A DNA stretch of 64,000 bases from positions 62,001-126,000 of the forward strand of contig VFZU01000002.1 of NCBI GenBank assembly GCA_016870995.1. Reading direction: 5' to 3'. The translations under genes and the position numbers were made by a program. The notes under the pieces were generated by a model. That model was not told the origin of the DNA and did no database searches. It saw nothing but the letters and a program-made list of their open reading frames with translations. Each line of letters opens with the position of its first letter. Within the stretch, counting starts at the first letter, position 1. Of this stretch, positions 18,406-27,171 are shown piece by piece. The DNA is from Acidobacteriota bacterium (lineage in GTDB: Bacteria; Acidobacteriota; Terriglobia; Bryobacterales; Bryobacteraceae).

Positions 18406-18826
18406 GCAAACATTCGTCACGGCTTCGGCTGAGGAGACCATTGCTTTAGGAAGGCAGCTATCCGCGTTGCTGCCAGAACAAGGAGCTGTGTTGCTGATTG
18501 GCAATCTGGGCGCAGGCAAGACGACTCTTGTGAAGGGCATCGCCGAAGCCCGCGGTGCCGCCTCACTGGAAGAAGTCAGCTCACCCACCTTCCCGCTCAT
18601 CCATGAGTATGGCGACCCTCCTCGTGTCTTCCATGTCGACCTCTACCGCCTCGAAACGGAGCGCGAAGTACTTACCCTCGGCCTCGACGAATTGCTCGAT
18701 CGGCGTGCGCTAACGCTGATTGAATGGGGCGAGCGATTCCCCGCCCTTTGGCCCAAAGCCACCCCGCGCATTCAAATCGACTACGCGGATGGCGATCAGC
18801 GCAGAATCACGCTGAGCGCTGGATAG
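18392..18826 (+). CDS. tsaE: tRNA threonylcarbamoyladenosine ATPase TsaE
   Basis: A 144-residue ATPase with the Walker A motif GNLGAGKTT, the TFPLIHEY segment, HVDLYRL and IEWGERF, all typical of TsaE (YjeE). It drives turnover of the TsaB/TsaD complex that makes t6A at position 37 of ANN-decoding tRNAs. I place the start at the GTG before SLPEQTF because that gives the family's usual length; an upstream in-frame ATG would add 13 residues that lie inside nnr. It ends the tightly coupled operon that starts near 11.9 kb. Confidence 0.92.
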   Translation: MSLPEQTFVTASAEETIALGRQLSALLPEQGAVLLIGNLGAGKTTLVKGIAEARGAASLEEVSSPTFPLIHEYGDPPRVFHVDLYRLETEREVLTLGLDELLDRRALTLIEWGERFPALWPKATPRIQIDYADGDQRRITLSAG

Positions 18827-18840
18827 AATCGTAAGGTCTC

Positions 18841-19614
18841 ATGGCTCAACTACAGAACAAAATCGCAATCATCACCGGCGGTGCCTCCGGCATCGGGCTC
18901 GCCATCGCACAGCGCTTCGCCAAAGAAGGCACGGCTATCGAAATTCTCGACCGTAACGAAGCTGAGATGGCAAAGGCAGTCGCCTCAATTACCGCGGAAG
19001 GTGGCGATGCGGTTGCAACGAATTGCGATGTCGCAGACTCGAGTGGCGTCGATTCTGTAATCTCCGCCATCCACTCACGGCGCGGTCGCATCAATATTCT
19101 CATCAACAACGCTGGCATCGCTCATGTCGGCAATGCTCTCTCTACCAGCCCTGAGGACTTTGAACGCGTCCAGCGGGTCAACGTCTTCGGCCCGGCCAAC
19201 TGCTTGCGATCCACACTTCGATTCATGGTGGCCGATGGCGGCGGTGCCATCGTCAATTTGGCCAGCTGCCTTTCTGTGATGGCCATCGCCGATCGCTTCG
19301 CCTATGGCACCAGCAAGGGCGCCGTCCTTTCGATGACTTATTCGGTGGCCAAGGATTTTCTCGACAAAAACATCCGTTGCAATGCCATCCTCCCCGGGCG
19401 CGTGCACACGCCATTCGTGGATGGATTCATCGCCAGAAATTACGCTGGCCGCGAAGCCGAGATGTTCGACAAACTTTCCAAAGCCCAGCCGATCGGCCGC
19501 ATGGCACAGCCAGCCGAGATCGCATACGCTGCGCTGTTCCTCTGCTCGGACGAAGCGAGCTTCATCACGGGTACCGCCTTACCCGTGGACGGCGGCACAC
19601 TGACGATCCGGTAA
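18841..19614 (+). CDS. short-chain dehydrogenase/reductase
   Basis: A 257-residue classical SDR with the cofactor motif TGGASGIG (about 13-20), NNAG near residue 90, a catalytic Ser in NLASCLSV and the Y-x3-K pair in YGTSKGA, and a C-terminal GTALPVDGG. The aspartate at the end of the second strand (ILDRNE) suggests NAD(H) preference. The substrate is not predictable. It follows tsaE by 14 bp and precedes a ketoacyl synthase by 12 bp, so it may act on a beta-ketoacyl intermediate, but this is inference only. Confidence 0.88.
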   Translation: MAQLQNKIAIITGGASGIGLAIAQRFAKEGTAIEILDRNEAEMAKAVASITAEGGDAVATNCDVADSSGVDSVISAIHSRRGRINILINNAGIAHVGNALSTSPEDFERVQRVNVFGPANCLRSTLRFMVADGGGAIVNLASCLSVMAIADRFAYGTSKGAVLSMTYSVAKDFLDKNIRCNAILPGRVHTPFVDGFIARNYAGREAEMFDKLSKAQPIGRMAQPAEIAYAALFLCSDEASFITGTALPVDGGTLTIR

Positions 19615-19626
19615 TAGGGTGATCTG

Positions 19627-20817
19627 ATGCGAAGAATCTTTATCACTGGGATGGGTGCCGTAACTGCATACGGTGTTGGAGTGCCTGCCTTCTGGCAAGG
19701 CTTGAGCGAAGGCCAGCCGGCAATTGTGCCACTGAGTACAGTCGATACGTCAAGCATGAAGATCGTCACGGGCGCTGAGTTCAGCAGCTTTGAACCGGCG
19801 AATCTGCTGAGCAAGGATCATCTTTTGATGGCGGATCGTAATGCGCAGTTCGCTTTGCTGGCAGCTCGTGAGGCACTCGGGCAGGCCGGGCTGAAGCTTC
19901 CTTCGAATGCAGCTATCGTCACAGGTTGCTGCGTCGGCGGCAAGCACATGGAGGACGCAGGCTATTGGGATGTCTATCGTGAAAACAAAGCTCGCGTTCA
20001 TCCACTTACCATTCCAAAGGTCATGGCCAACGCTGCCGCCAGCTTGATCGCGATGGAGCATGGCGTCGAGGGCCCCGTGTTCACTACGTCCACCGCCTGC
20101 TCTTCGGCCAATCACGCGATGGGGCAAGCTTTTTGGATGGTTCGGAATGGCGTGGTGGATGTGGCGCTCACTGGGGGCAGCGAGTCACCTTTCGTCTTCG
20201 GGCTTCTGAAGGCCTGGGAGGCCATGAGAGTAGTCTCACCTGATTTTTGCCGCCCCTTTTCGCTAGGCCGCAAAGGCATGAGTCTCGGCGAGGGCGCCGG
20301 GATGCTCGTGATTGAAACCGAAGATCATGCCCGCGAGAGAGGCGCCACCATTTTGGCTGAACTGGCGGGCTTCGGCATGTCCGCTGACGCACACCACATC
20401 ACGCAGCCCAAACCAGAAGGTGCAGCCGCTGCCATGAGAATGGCCCTTCGCGACGGCGGTCTTGACCCCAGCCAGATTGGCTACATCAACGCCCACGGCA
20501 CAGGAACGCTGGCGAATGACCCCGCCGAATGCAATGCGATCCGCATGGTATTTGGCGATCAGATACCGGTCTCTTCCACCAAGTCGATGCACGGCCACGC
20601 CCTCGGGGCGGCGGGCGCTCTCGAGGCGGTCGCCACGGTACAAGCCCTCATCCACGGCCTGCTGCCGCCAACAGCCAACTTCGAATCCGCCGATCCCGAT
20701 TGCTCCCTCGATGTGATCCCCAATCAAGCCAGAGCACTCAAGGTAGAAGCCGCCATCTCCAACTCGTTTGCCTTCGGGGGCCTCAACGCCGTTCTCGCCT
20801 TCCGGGCCCACTGTTGA
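19627..20817 (+). CDS. beta-ketoacyl-ACP synthase II-like condensing enzyme
   Basis: A 396-residue thiolase-fold enzyme with the full Cys-His-His triad of KAS II: STACSSANHAMG, NAHGTGTLANDP and MHGHALGAAGALEAV, plus the C-terminal SNSFAFGGLNAVL. It condenses malonyl-ACP with an acyl-ACP. A second, more standard fabF lies 6 kb downstream beside acpP, so this copy is probably a specialised paralogue; its closer neighbours (an SDR upstream) could supply the reductase step. No acyl carrier protein is adjacent here. Confidence 0.9.
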   Translation: MRRIFITGMGAVTAYGVGVPAFWQGLSEGQPAIVPLSTVDTSSMKIVTGAEFSSFEPANLLSKDHLLMADRNAQFALLAAREALGQAGLKLPSNAAIVTGCCVGGKHMEDAGYWDVYRENKARVHPLTIPKVMANAAASLIAMEHGVEGPVFTTSTACSSANHAMGQAFWMVRNGVVDVALTGGSESPFVFGLLKAWEAMRVVSPDFCRPFSLGRKGMSLGEGAGMLVIETEDHARERGATILAELAGFGMSADAHHITQPKPEGAAAAMRMALRDGGLDPSQIGYINAHGTGTLANDPAECNAIRMVFGDQIPVSSTKSMHGHALGAAGALEAVATVQALIHGLLPPTANFESADPDCSLDVIPNQARALKVEAAISNSFAFGGLNAVLAFRAHC

Positions 20818-20861
20818 ACAGGCCGGGTGTAACATTCGTGAGGCTGAGGCGTAAGTAGAAC

Positions 20862-21966
20862 ATGCTTCGACGTACCTTGCTGAAATCCCCTCTCGCCGCT
20901 CCACTGCTCGCCATCGGCGAATCGAAATCCTTTGAAAAAGAGGCCCTCGCAAGGATGGCTGTCGGGCTGATCCCAGGCGCTATCGTTGGAGCCATTCGCA
21001 ACGGCAAGACCCATTGGATCAAGGGGCTTGGGGTTCTGGGCGCGAATAGCCCAGCTCCCGTCGATGCCAACTCCGTGTTTCAGGCGGCGAACCTCACCAA
21101 GCAAGTGATTGCTTACGCCGCGTTTGCGTTGCAGGCTAGCGGCAAGCTCGATTTCGACCAAACACTTTGTTCCTATGTCGACGACCTCAAGGACCCTCTC
21201 GCGAGAAAAGTAACCCTCCGCCATGTCCTAAGTCACTCCTCGGGCTTTCCCAACTGGCGATTCGAAGAAGGCAAATCACTCGTTCCGTCCTTCGATCCAG
21301 GTTCGCGGTTCCAATACTCGGGTGAGGGTTTTTTTCTATCTGCAGCGGGTGCTCGAAGCAGTTACCGGAATGGGCATTAGCCAAGTATTACGGCGGCTTG
21401 TCTTCGATCCGCTCGCGATGCACTCCACCAGCTTCATCTGGAGTCCAGACTGGCTGCCCCGCACCGCTCTCCCTCATGATCGAAACGGCAACCTCCGCAA
21501 GAACTGGAACCGTCCCGCGCGGCTTCTTCATGAAGCGGCCGAAAAGCGAAACTCGCCGATCAGCAACTGGCGGTACGGCGAATACGCCGCAGTCGTTCAA
21601 GAACTAGCCGGAACCTCTCTGCCCAATATGATCCTGCCAAATGCCGCCTCAAGCATGGTGACCTCAGCCAACGACTACGCGTAGTTTCTGGCAGCTTCCA
21701 TCGGCAACCCTGCGATTACGAAGCCACAAGTTTCGATCCGACCGATGCTCTCTTGGGGCCTCGGCTGGGGCATCGAGCAATGGAACTCGCGGATCTTCCC
21801 CTGGCAGTGGGGAGACAACTGCGGGTGTAAGAATATCGTGGTTGCCGAACCCGCTCAACGCGAAGCAATCTTTGTGTTCACCAATTCCGACAACGGGGGC
21901 AGACTTTACGAATGGATCGTCCGATCCATACATCGCCTCGACCATCCTTTTTTCCTCTGGCTTTGA
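20862..21966 (+). pseudogene. serine hydrolase (beta-lactamase family), frameshifted and with an internal stop
   Basis: Three pieces join into one protein of about 365 residues of the beta-lactamase/penicillin-binding esterase family. The first 155 or so residues run in one frame from MLRRTLLKS; then the frame changes within a run of seven T (21329-21335): removing one T continues naturally as GEGFFYLQRVLEAVTG. That second frame is cut by TAG at 21682-21684 (SANDYA, stop, FLAAS) and continues to 21966 with the WQWGDN motif. The SxxK nucleophile also seems lost: the place reads NLTK, asparagine instead of serine. Three independent defects argue for a dead gene rather than one read error. Confidence 0.8.
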
Positions 21967-21979
21967 TTCTTGTTGTAAC

Positions 21980-22008
21980 GATAAATTTCACCTTGGCGTC
22001 GTTATAAT
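21980..22008 (+). promoter_or_regulatory. possible promoter of the Rieske/cytochrome b unit
   Basis: A perfect TATAAT (22003-22008) stands 9 bases before the Rieske ATG, in an AT-rich stretch. The -35 region at the normal distance (about GATAAA, 21980-21985) is poor. If used, the transcript would start a few bases before the ATG and be almost leaderless, which fits the absence of a ribosome site. Confidence 0.45.
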
Positions 22009-22017
22009 TAAGTTATT

Positions 22018-22530
22018 ATGGTTGCTTCAAACGACATTCTTCGGCGGTGTTTTTGCGAGCGGGCGACTCAATTTCTAGGGGCGCTTCTCGCAGGTGGGCT
22101 TGGCATTCCCGCCATCGCATATTTGCTCAGGCCTGCGAATACGATCCAACCCGGGGGCTTCGTCGATGCCGCGGATCTCTCGCAGCTCAAGCTTCGCATA
22201 CCGGAAGAGGTGAACTTCCAACGCGTCCGCAAGGACGGTTGGAAGTTGATCACAGAAAAATCCACCGCTTGGGTGGTCAAGCTTTCTGAAAGCGAGGTGG
22301 TTGCCTATGCGCCGCAATGCACTCATCTCGGCTGCGCCTACCATTTCAATGAGAGCAAGGGCGAATTTGTTTGCCCCTGCCACACCACAAATTTTGCACT
22401 CGACGGTCGCGTACTCGGCGGCCCCGCGCCGCGTCCGCTCGATCGCTTCCCCACCAAGGTGCAAGGCTCTCGCCTGCTGATCGGCACCATCGAGAGCGCC
22501 AAGCCCGTCAGTGATAAGAAGGGAGCCTGA
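22018..22530 (+). CDS. Rieske iron-sulfur protein of a cytochrome bc complex
   Basis: A 170-residue protein: a twin-arginine-like N-terminus (RRCFCERATQFLGALLAGG) with a single membrane helix, then a Rieske domain. The 2Fe-2S ligands are in CTHLGC (101-106) and CPCH (119-122); both motifs also hold the cysteines of the usual disulfide. The second motif continues TTNF instead of the common GS. It passes electrons from quinol to the c-type hemes and should sit on the outer face of the inner membrane after Tat export. The cytochrome b gene begins 2 bp after its stop, so the two form one unit. Confidence 0.92.
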   Translation: MVASNDILRRCFCERATQFLGALLAGGLGIPAIAYLLRPANTIQPGGFVDAADLSQLKLRIPEEVNFQRVRKDGWKLITEKSTAWVVKLSESEVVAYAPQCTHLGCAYHFNESKGEFVCPCHTTNFALDGRVLGGPAPRPLDRFPTKVQGSRLLIGTIESAKPVSDKKGA

Positions 22531-22532
22531 AC

Positions 22533-24137
22533 ATGCGCGCCATACTCGATTGGATCGAAGATCGCACCGGCCTGATCTCTACGATCAGCCACTTCATGAA
22601 CGAGGAAATCCCAGCGAGCGCGGGCTGGCATCAGGTATTTGGCTCGGTCGCGCTGTTCCTATTTCTCACTCAGGCTTTCACCGGCATCATGCTGGGGCTC
22701 AATTACGGCCCCACGCCAGGCGAGGCTTATCACAGTATCCGTTACATCATGAACGAGCTCACGGGCGGAGCGCTGATCCGTGGCCTCCATCATTGGGGAG
22801 CCTCGGCCATGGTGATCGTCGTTGTGCTTCACATGCTCCAGGTGTTTCTCTGGGGCGCTTACAAGAAACCTCGCGAAGCCACCTGGCTTGCAGGCGTCGT
22901 GCTGTTGTTGTTCACTCTTGCGTTCGCTCTCACCGGCTACTTGTTGCCCTGGGATAACCGCGCTTACTGGGGCACGGTCGTCACGACTCAAATCGCCGCT
23001 GGCGTCCCCGGCATTGGGCCTTACGCGCTGCGTTTGATGGGCGCTGAGGACGGCGTTGGCGTCGTTACGTTTGCCCGATTCTATGCCGCGCATGTACTCA
23101 TCCTGCCGGCTGTGACCTTCCTGTTAATCGTCTTCCATGTGTACCTGGTGCGCCGCCACGGCGTGGCCCCGGAACCTGGCGACGAAGTGAAACCGAAGCA
23201 GAAGTTCTATCCGGTGCAGGTGTTCAAAGACACTGCCGCAATCTTCGGTGTGTTCGCCGCTCTCTTCACTTTGGCGATCGCCGCCAAGGCTCCACTGGGA
23301 CGGTTGGCCGATCCTACCGACACCACCTACATTCCTCGACCGGAGTGGTATTTCCAATTCCTGTTCCAGTTGCTGAAGTATTGCGAAGGGCCGCTCGAAT
23401 TGTTCGCCACAGTCGTGCTTCCCGGCCTGGCTGTAGGGGGCTTGTTGGCAGTGCCGTTTCTCGATCGGGCTCCGGCGATCAAAGTGACCAAACGCACCAC
23501 CGCTATGGCGGCTGCGCTGCTTTGTGCCATCGGCTGGTCTGGCCTCACAGCAGCGGCCATCCTCGAAACCCCGAAAGAAGCAGCCATCGCCGAGTCGATG
23601 GGGCCGATGGACTGGGTTCAACTCACACCGACGGAACTCGCAGGAGTCGGCTATTACGCAAAGGAACATTGCGCCAATTGCCACACGCTCGGCCTCACCG
23701 ATGAAGGAAAGCCCGGCCCCAACCTGGGCACCGGCGGTGTCTCCCATGATGTCGCCTGGATGGTCGCTCACTTCAAGCGGCCTGGCGTCCCGATGGCAAC
23801 GATGGCGCTGAAGCCCGCCGAAATGAATGCCCTCGCCTCGTTCCTGGTCAAACTAACGCCCCAAAATGCCCAGAAGATGTCCGAAGTGCCTGCCTTCGCC
23901 ACAGACGGCGCATTGCTGTATCAGAAGAATCAGTGCGGACTTTGCCACCAGATCAATGGCGCGGGAACCAACAATGGACCGCCGCTGAATGGCCTCGCCA
24001 AGCGTCGCAAAGCGGATTGGGTGAAGGATCACTTCCTCAACCCACAGAAGTATGATCCCGATTCCACCATGCCGTCTTACAAGTTCAACGCCCGTGACAA
24101 TGAAGCGATTACCGCTTATTTGATGGCCTTACCCTAG
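22533..24137 (+). CDS. cytochrome b fused to two cytochrome c domains
   Basis: A 534-residue protein. Residues 1-360 form a cytochrome b with about eight or nine membrane helices, the b-heme histidine segments (LHHWGASAMV, AAHVLILPAV) and the quinol-site PEWYF motif. Residues 370-534 hold two covalent heme c motifs, CANCH (380-384) and CGLCH (468-472), with likely Met ligands in MATMAL and STMPSY. With the Rieske protein it makes a compact quinol:electron-acceptor oxidoreductase in which cytochrome b and a diheme cytochrome c1 equivalent are one chain. The fusion replaces the usual separate c1 subunit. No oxidase genes are nearby. Confidence 0.93.
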   Translation: MRAILDWIEDRTGLISTISHFMNEEIPASAGWHQVFGSVALFLFLTQAFTGIMLGLNYGPTPGEAYHSIRYIMNELTGGALIRGLHHWGASAMVIVVVLHMLQVFLWGAYKKPREATWLAGVVLLLFTLAFALTGYLLPWDNRAYWGTVVTTQIAAGVPGIGPYALRLMGAEDGVGVVTFARFYAAHVLILPAVTFLLIVFHVYLVRRHGVAPEPGDEVKPKQKFYPVQVFKDTAAIFGVFAALFTLAIAAKAPLGRLADPTDTTYIPRPEWYFQFLFQLLKYCEGPLELFATVVLPGLAVGGLLAVPFLDRAPAIKVTKRTTAMAAALLCAIGWSGLTAAAILETPKEAAIAESMGPMDWVQLTPTELAGVGYYAKEHCANCHTLGLTDEGKPGPNLGTGGVSHDVAWMVAHFKRPGVPMATMALKPAEMNALASFLVKLTPQNAQKMSEVPAFATDGALLYQKNQCGLCHQINGAGTNNGPPLNGLAKRRKADWVKDHFLNPQKYDPDSTMPSYKFNARDNEAITAYLMALP

Positions 24138-24263
24138 GGCCCAAAATGGAGTCGGCGGATGTCCTGCAGTTCGGGGTGAAAAGCAAGGCATCCGCCTTCG
24201 TAACGGGGATATGTGGATAAGTCGCCAAGCGCGAGAACAAAGTTACTCAAAAATTCGAAAAAA

Positions 24264-25637
24264 TTATTGAGCTGCTTTGAAATCGACCCAGGGCTGACGC
24301 GGCATATCTTTAAGGACACCCTTTTGATACAGGAATTCCGGGTGTGCCTTGAAGAAGTCGTCCACCTTAAAGTCTGGTCCGCACTGCGGACCGTATGCAG
24401 CTGAGAGCATCATTTTGTCGATCATGCTCGCGTCCGCAGCCTTATTTTGAACCGCGCCACAAGGCCCATAAGGCGGCTGCCAACCGGCGCTGCCACGTGG
24501 AGAAAGATCCAATCGCCCGCAGAGGGTCCGCTCATTCGGCTGCTGCTTGTTCTCAAAGCTATCCACGTCATCCCCCATAAACCGCTGCGCCATCTTGAGA
24601 TCGATCTTCCCCTTATTCTTCTCGAGAATGGATTCCCATCTTACCCGCCGGGCGGTGGGGGAGGTCGAAAGGTCTTTGGGGTCAAATCCGCTCGCCTCTT
24701 CAGCAATCAGCTTTGGGTTGATCGGGAAGTTCGAGCCCGCAAAATATCCGTTTCGTGTCCGCTCGAGCGTCACGTTCTTCAGGCCCAGCTCTAGTCGCGC
24801 GATCTCGTTGGTCTTGTTGTCTCCGATCAGCCAGGCATTGGCGTACCCGCCGTTATTGCCTTCTTTGAAGATCGCGGTCACTTCGTCGATCGACTTGCCA
24901 TATTGCAGCGCCTTTCGCGCGCGCACGAACTCCGGAATCCCCTTTTCGTCGAAACCCTGAAACGCCGAAATCGTCGTCTCGGTAATCACGATTCCCGACG
25001 TGTTAATTCCGAAGTCGTCACCAGAGTGGATCAATCCCGGGTAGCCATCCATGATCATCCGCATGCCCTGCGCGGGACGCACATCAAACACGATGTTCCA
25101 TCGCTGTCCGATGGCGAAATCCACCCAGGCGTTGTGGGCCACCACAATTTTGCCGTTCGACGTGTAGGCACCAGTGGCGATGAACGCGCTGCAATGCTCG
25201 GGCGCGGTCACCGTCGATGGGGTCGGAATTCCATGCTTTTGGTTGTACACCGGCACGTAGTACCAGGCCAGCTCCATCCATCCATTCAGGGCCACAACAT
25301 CCCATAAATCGAGCTTTGAGCCCTTTTCTTTCAAGCCCTCTGCGATGCCTTCGAGTTCCTCACGATACTGCTGCTCCACCTTCGGCCAGAGAATTTCTTT
25401 TCCTGCCTTGCGGTAAAAACCCCAGTCTTTTTTCGTGTCGTGCTGAATGATGGTCTGGATAGCCTTCAGCCCGTCGGCGATCTCAGCAGAGAGAATTCGC
25501 CCATGCTGAAGGCCCATTTCGCGAGGGGTCCCAGACAATTGCACCTGGATCCAGCCCTTTTTTTCTTGCCGAGCCGAAGCTCCCAGCAGGCAGGAGGCGG
25601 CGAGGGCCAATGCAAGAATCGCGCGAAATGGTTTCAT
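24264..25637 (-). CDS. secreted C45-type Ntn hydrolase / phospholipase B-like protein
   Basis: A 457-residue protein with a signal peptide ([20 protein letters not shown], cleavage near SARQ) and the layout of C45 acyl-coenzyme A:6-APA acyltransferase or phospholipase B-like proteins: [14 protein letters not shown] near the N-terminus, then the likely nucleophile Cys in [10 protein letters not shown] (about 155), the VVAHNAW strand, and [17 protein letters not shown]. The family cleaves itself to expose an N-terminal cysteine that hydrolyses amides or esters; the substrate is unknown. It converges on the cytochrome gene (126 bp between stops) and is divergent from acpP with only 38 bp between the starts. 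Confidence 0.75.
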   Translation of the reverse strand: MKPFRAILALALAASCLLGASARQEKKGWIQVQLSGTPREMGLQHGRILSAEIADGLKAIQTIIQHDTKKDWGFYRKAGKEILWPKVEQQYREELEGIAEGLKEKGSKLDLWDVVALNGWMELAWYYVPVYNQKHGIPTPSTVTAPEHCSAFIATGAYTSNGKIVVAHNAWVDFAIGQRWNIVFDVRPAQGMRMIMDGYPGLIHSGDDFGINTSGIVITETTISAFQGFDEKGIPEFVRARKALQYGKSIDEVTAIFKEGNNGGYANAWLIGDNKTNEIARLELGLKNVTLERTRNGYFAGSNFPINPKLIAEEASGFDPKDLSTSPTARRVRWESILEKNKGKIDLKMAQRFMGDDVDSFENKQQPNERTLCGRLDLSPRGSAGWQPPYGPCGAVQNKAADASMIDKMMLSAAYGPQCGPDFKVDDFFKAHPEFLYQKGVLKDMPRQPWVDFKAAQ

Positions 25638-25675
25638 CCCCCAAGCATAGCTCTGCTAGAATCGAATCGAACGCA

Positions 25676-25912
25676 ATGGACGTAAGAGAAAAAGTTAAAA
25701 CAATTATTGTTGAGCAGTTGGGTGTGGATGAGGCTCAGGTCGACGACACCGCAAGTTTCGTTGACGACCTCGGCGCCGATTCGCTCGACATCGTCGAACT
25801 CGTGATGGCTTTTGAAGAAGCCTTCGGCATCGACGTGCCCGATGAAGACGCTGAAAAGCTCACGACGGTCAAGGCCGCCATCGAGTACATCGAAACCAAA
25901 AAGAAAAAGTAA
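25676..25912 (+). CDS. acpP: acyl carrier protein
   Basis: A 78-residue acidic four-helix protein with the phosphopantetheine site DSLD at Ser36 ([16 protein letters not shown]). It carries growing acyl chains for fatty acid synthesis and for LpxD. The start is the ATG that gives MDVREKVK, the usual N-terminus; frame further upstream is not conserved in type. fabF starts 16 bp downstream, the classic order. A TAGAAT at 25657-25662 may be its -10 box, but no clear -35 is present in the 38-bp gap to the divergent gene. Confidence 0.96.
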   Translation: MDVREKVKTIIVEQLGVDEAQVDDTASFVDDLGADSLDIVELVMAFEEAFGIDVPDEDAEKLTTVKAAIEYIETKKKK

Positions 25913-25928
25913 AGTCAGGCGGTTCCCT

Positions 25929-27170
25929 TTGCCACGTCGTGTTGTAGTCACTGGTATTGGGTTGATTTGCTCCGTCGGCAACGATACGGAATCAGTCTGG
26001 TCGGCTATCCAAGCGGGCGAATGCGGCATTGACCGCATTACGCTGTTTGACCCGTCTCAGCACACTTCCCAAATCGCCGGCGAAGTGAAGAACTTCGACC
26101 CAACAAGCTTCATCGACAAAAAAGAAGTGAAGAAGATGGGGCGGTTTATGCATTTTGCTGTTGCCGCCACAGATAACGCTCTCACCATGAGCGGCCTCAA
26201 AATCACTCCTGACAATGCCGAAAGAGTCGGCGTTTACATCGGGAGTGGTATCGGAGGCTTCGAGGTGATCGAGCGCGAGCACGAAAAACTGCTCGCGGGC
26301 GGGCCAAGCAAGGTCTCCCCCTTCTTCATTCCTGCCTCGATCGTGAACCTCGCTGCCGGTCAGGTATCCATCCGCACTGGGGCCAAAGGGCCCAATTCCG
26401 CAGTGGCTACGGCCTGCACATCCGGTGCTCATGGCGTCGGGGACTCCTATCGGTTAATCCAGCACGGATACGCCGATGCGATGATCGCTGGCGGATCCGA
26501 GGCGGCTTGTACACCTTTGAGCGTTGCCGGCTTTGCTTCAATGCGAGCCCTATCGACACGCAATGACGACCCCAAACGTTCCTCACGGCCCTGGGACAAG
26601 GACCGCGATGGATTCGTGGTTGGCGAAGGCGCTGGCATTTTGATCCTCGAAGAACTCGAGCACGCCAAGGCCCGCGGTGCCAATATCATCGCCGAGATGA
26701 TTGGCTACGGCATGTCTGGCGATGCCTTTCATATGGCTTCGCCCAGCGAAGATGGCGACGGAGCGCGACGGGTGATGTTGAATGCGATGAAGGATGCTGG
26801 AATTGGTCCGGAGAGCATCGATTACATCAACGCGCACGCTACTTCCACGCCAGCCGGAGACATCATCGAAACTCGGGCTTTCAAGGCAGCCATGGGGGAT
26901 CGCGCATACAAGATTCCTGTCTCATCCACCAAGGCTCAGACAGGCCATTTGCTGGGCGGCACTGGCGCGCTTGAAGCGGGCATCACCGTTCTCGCGATTC
27001 GCGACCAGATTGCCCCAGGCACGATGAACCTCGACAACCCTAGTGAAGGATGCGATCTCGATTACATCCCGCACCAGTGCCGCAAGATGAAAATCGATAC
27101 GGCTCTTTCCAACTCGTTCGGCTTCGGCGGCACCAACGGCTGCCTGATCTTCAAGCGTTACGCTGAGTAG
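25929..27170 (+). CDS. fabF: beta-ketoacyl-ACP synthase II
   Basis: A 413-residue condensing enzyme with the KAS II triad: VATACTSGAHGVG (Cys), INAHATSTPAGD (His) and KAQTGHLLGGTGALEA (His), ending NSFGFGGTNGCLIF. It elongates acyl-ACP with malonyl-ACP. I place the start at TTG (25929): it gives M-PRRVVVTGIG, the normal N-terminus and the normal length, and AGGCGG stands six bases before it. An upstream in-frame ATG would overlap acpP by 100 bases with unrelated residues. etfB begins one base after its stop. Confidence 0.95.
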   Translation: MPRRVVVTGIGLICSVGNDTESVWSAIQAGECGIDRITLFDPSQHTSQIAGEVKNFDPTSFIDKKEVKKMGRFMHFAVAATDNALTMSGLKITPDNAERVGVYIGSGIGGFEVIEREHEKLLAGGPSKVSPFFIPASIVNLAAGQVSIRTGAKGPNSAVATACTSGAHGVGDSYRLIQHGYADAMIAGGSEAACTPLSVAGFASMRALSTRNDDPKRSSRPWDKDRDGFVVGEGAGILILEELEHAKARGANIIAEMIGYGMSGDAFHMASPSEDGDGARRVMLNAMKDAGIGPESIDYINAHATSTPAGDIIETRAFKAAMGDRAYKIPVSSTKAQTGHLLGGTGALEAGITVLAIRDQIAPGTMNLDNPSEGCDLDYIPHQCRKMKIDTALSNSFGFGGTNGCLIFKRYAE

Positions 27171-27171
27171 T

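Noticed and set aside
18841-20817. SDR plus ketoacyl synthase as the core of a biosynthetic cluster
   Set aside because: No carrier protein, acyltransferase, tailoring or resistance gene lies next to them; a two-gene lipid function is enough.
21329-21335. Programmed slippage or phase variation at the T7 run of the serine hydrolase
   Set aside because: The same gene also has an internal TAG and a lost nucleophile, so simple decay explains it better.
21682-21684. Recoded TAG (pyrrolysine-like)
   Set aside because: No pyl genes or other recoded TAG are seen and the gene is also frameshifted.
24154-24196. Inverted repeat GGCGGATG/CATCCGCC between convergent genes
   Set aside because: The loop is 27 bases and no T-run follows on either strand, so it is not a convincing terminator, although the convergent position keeps it possible.
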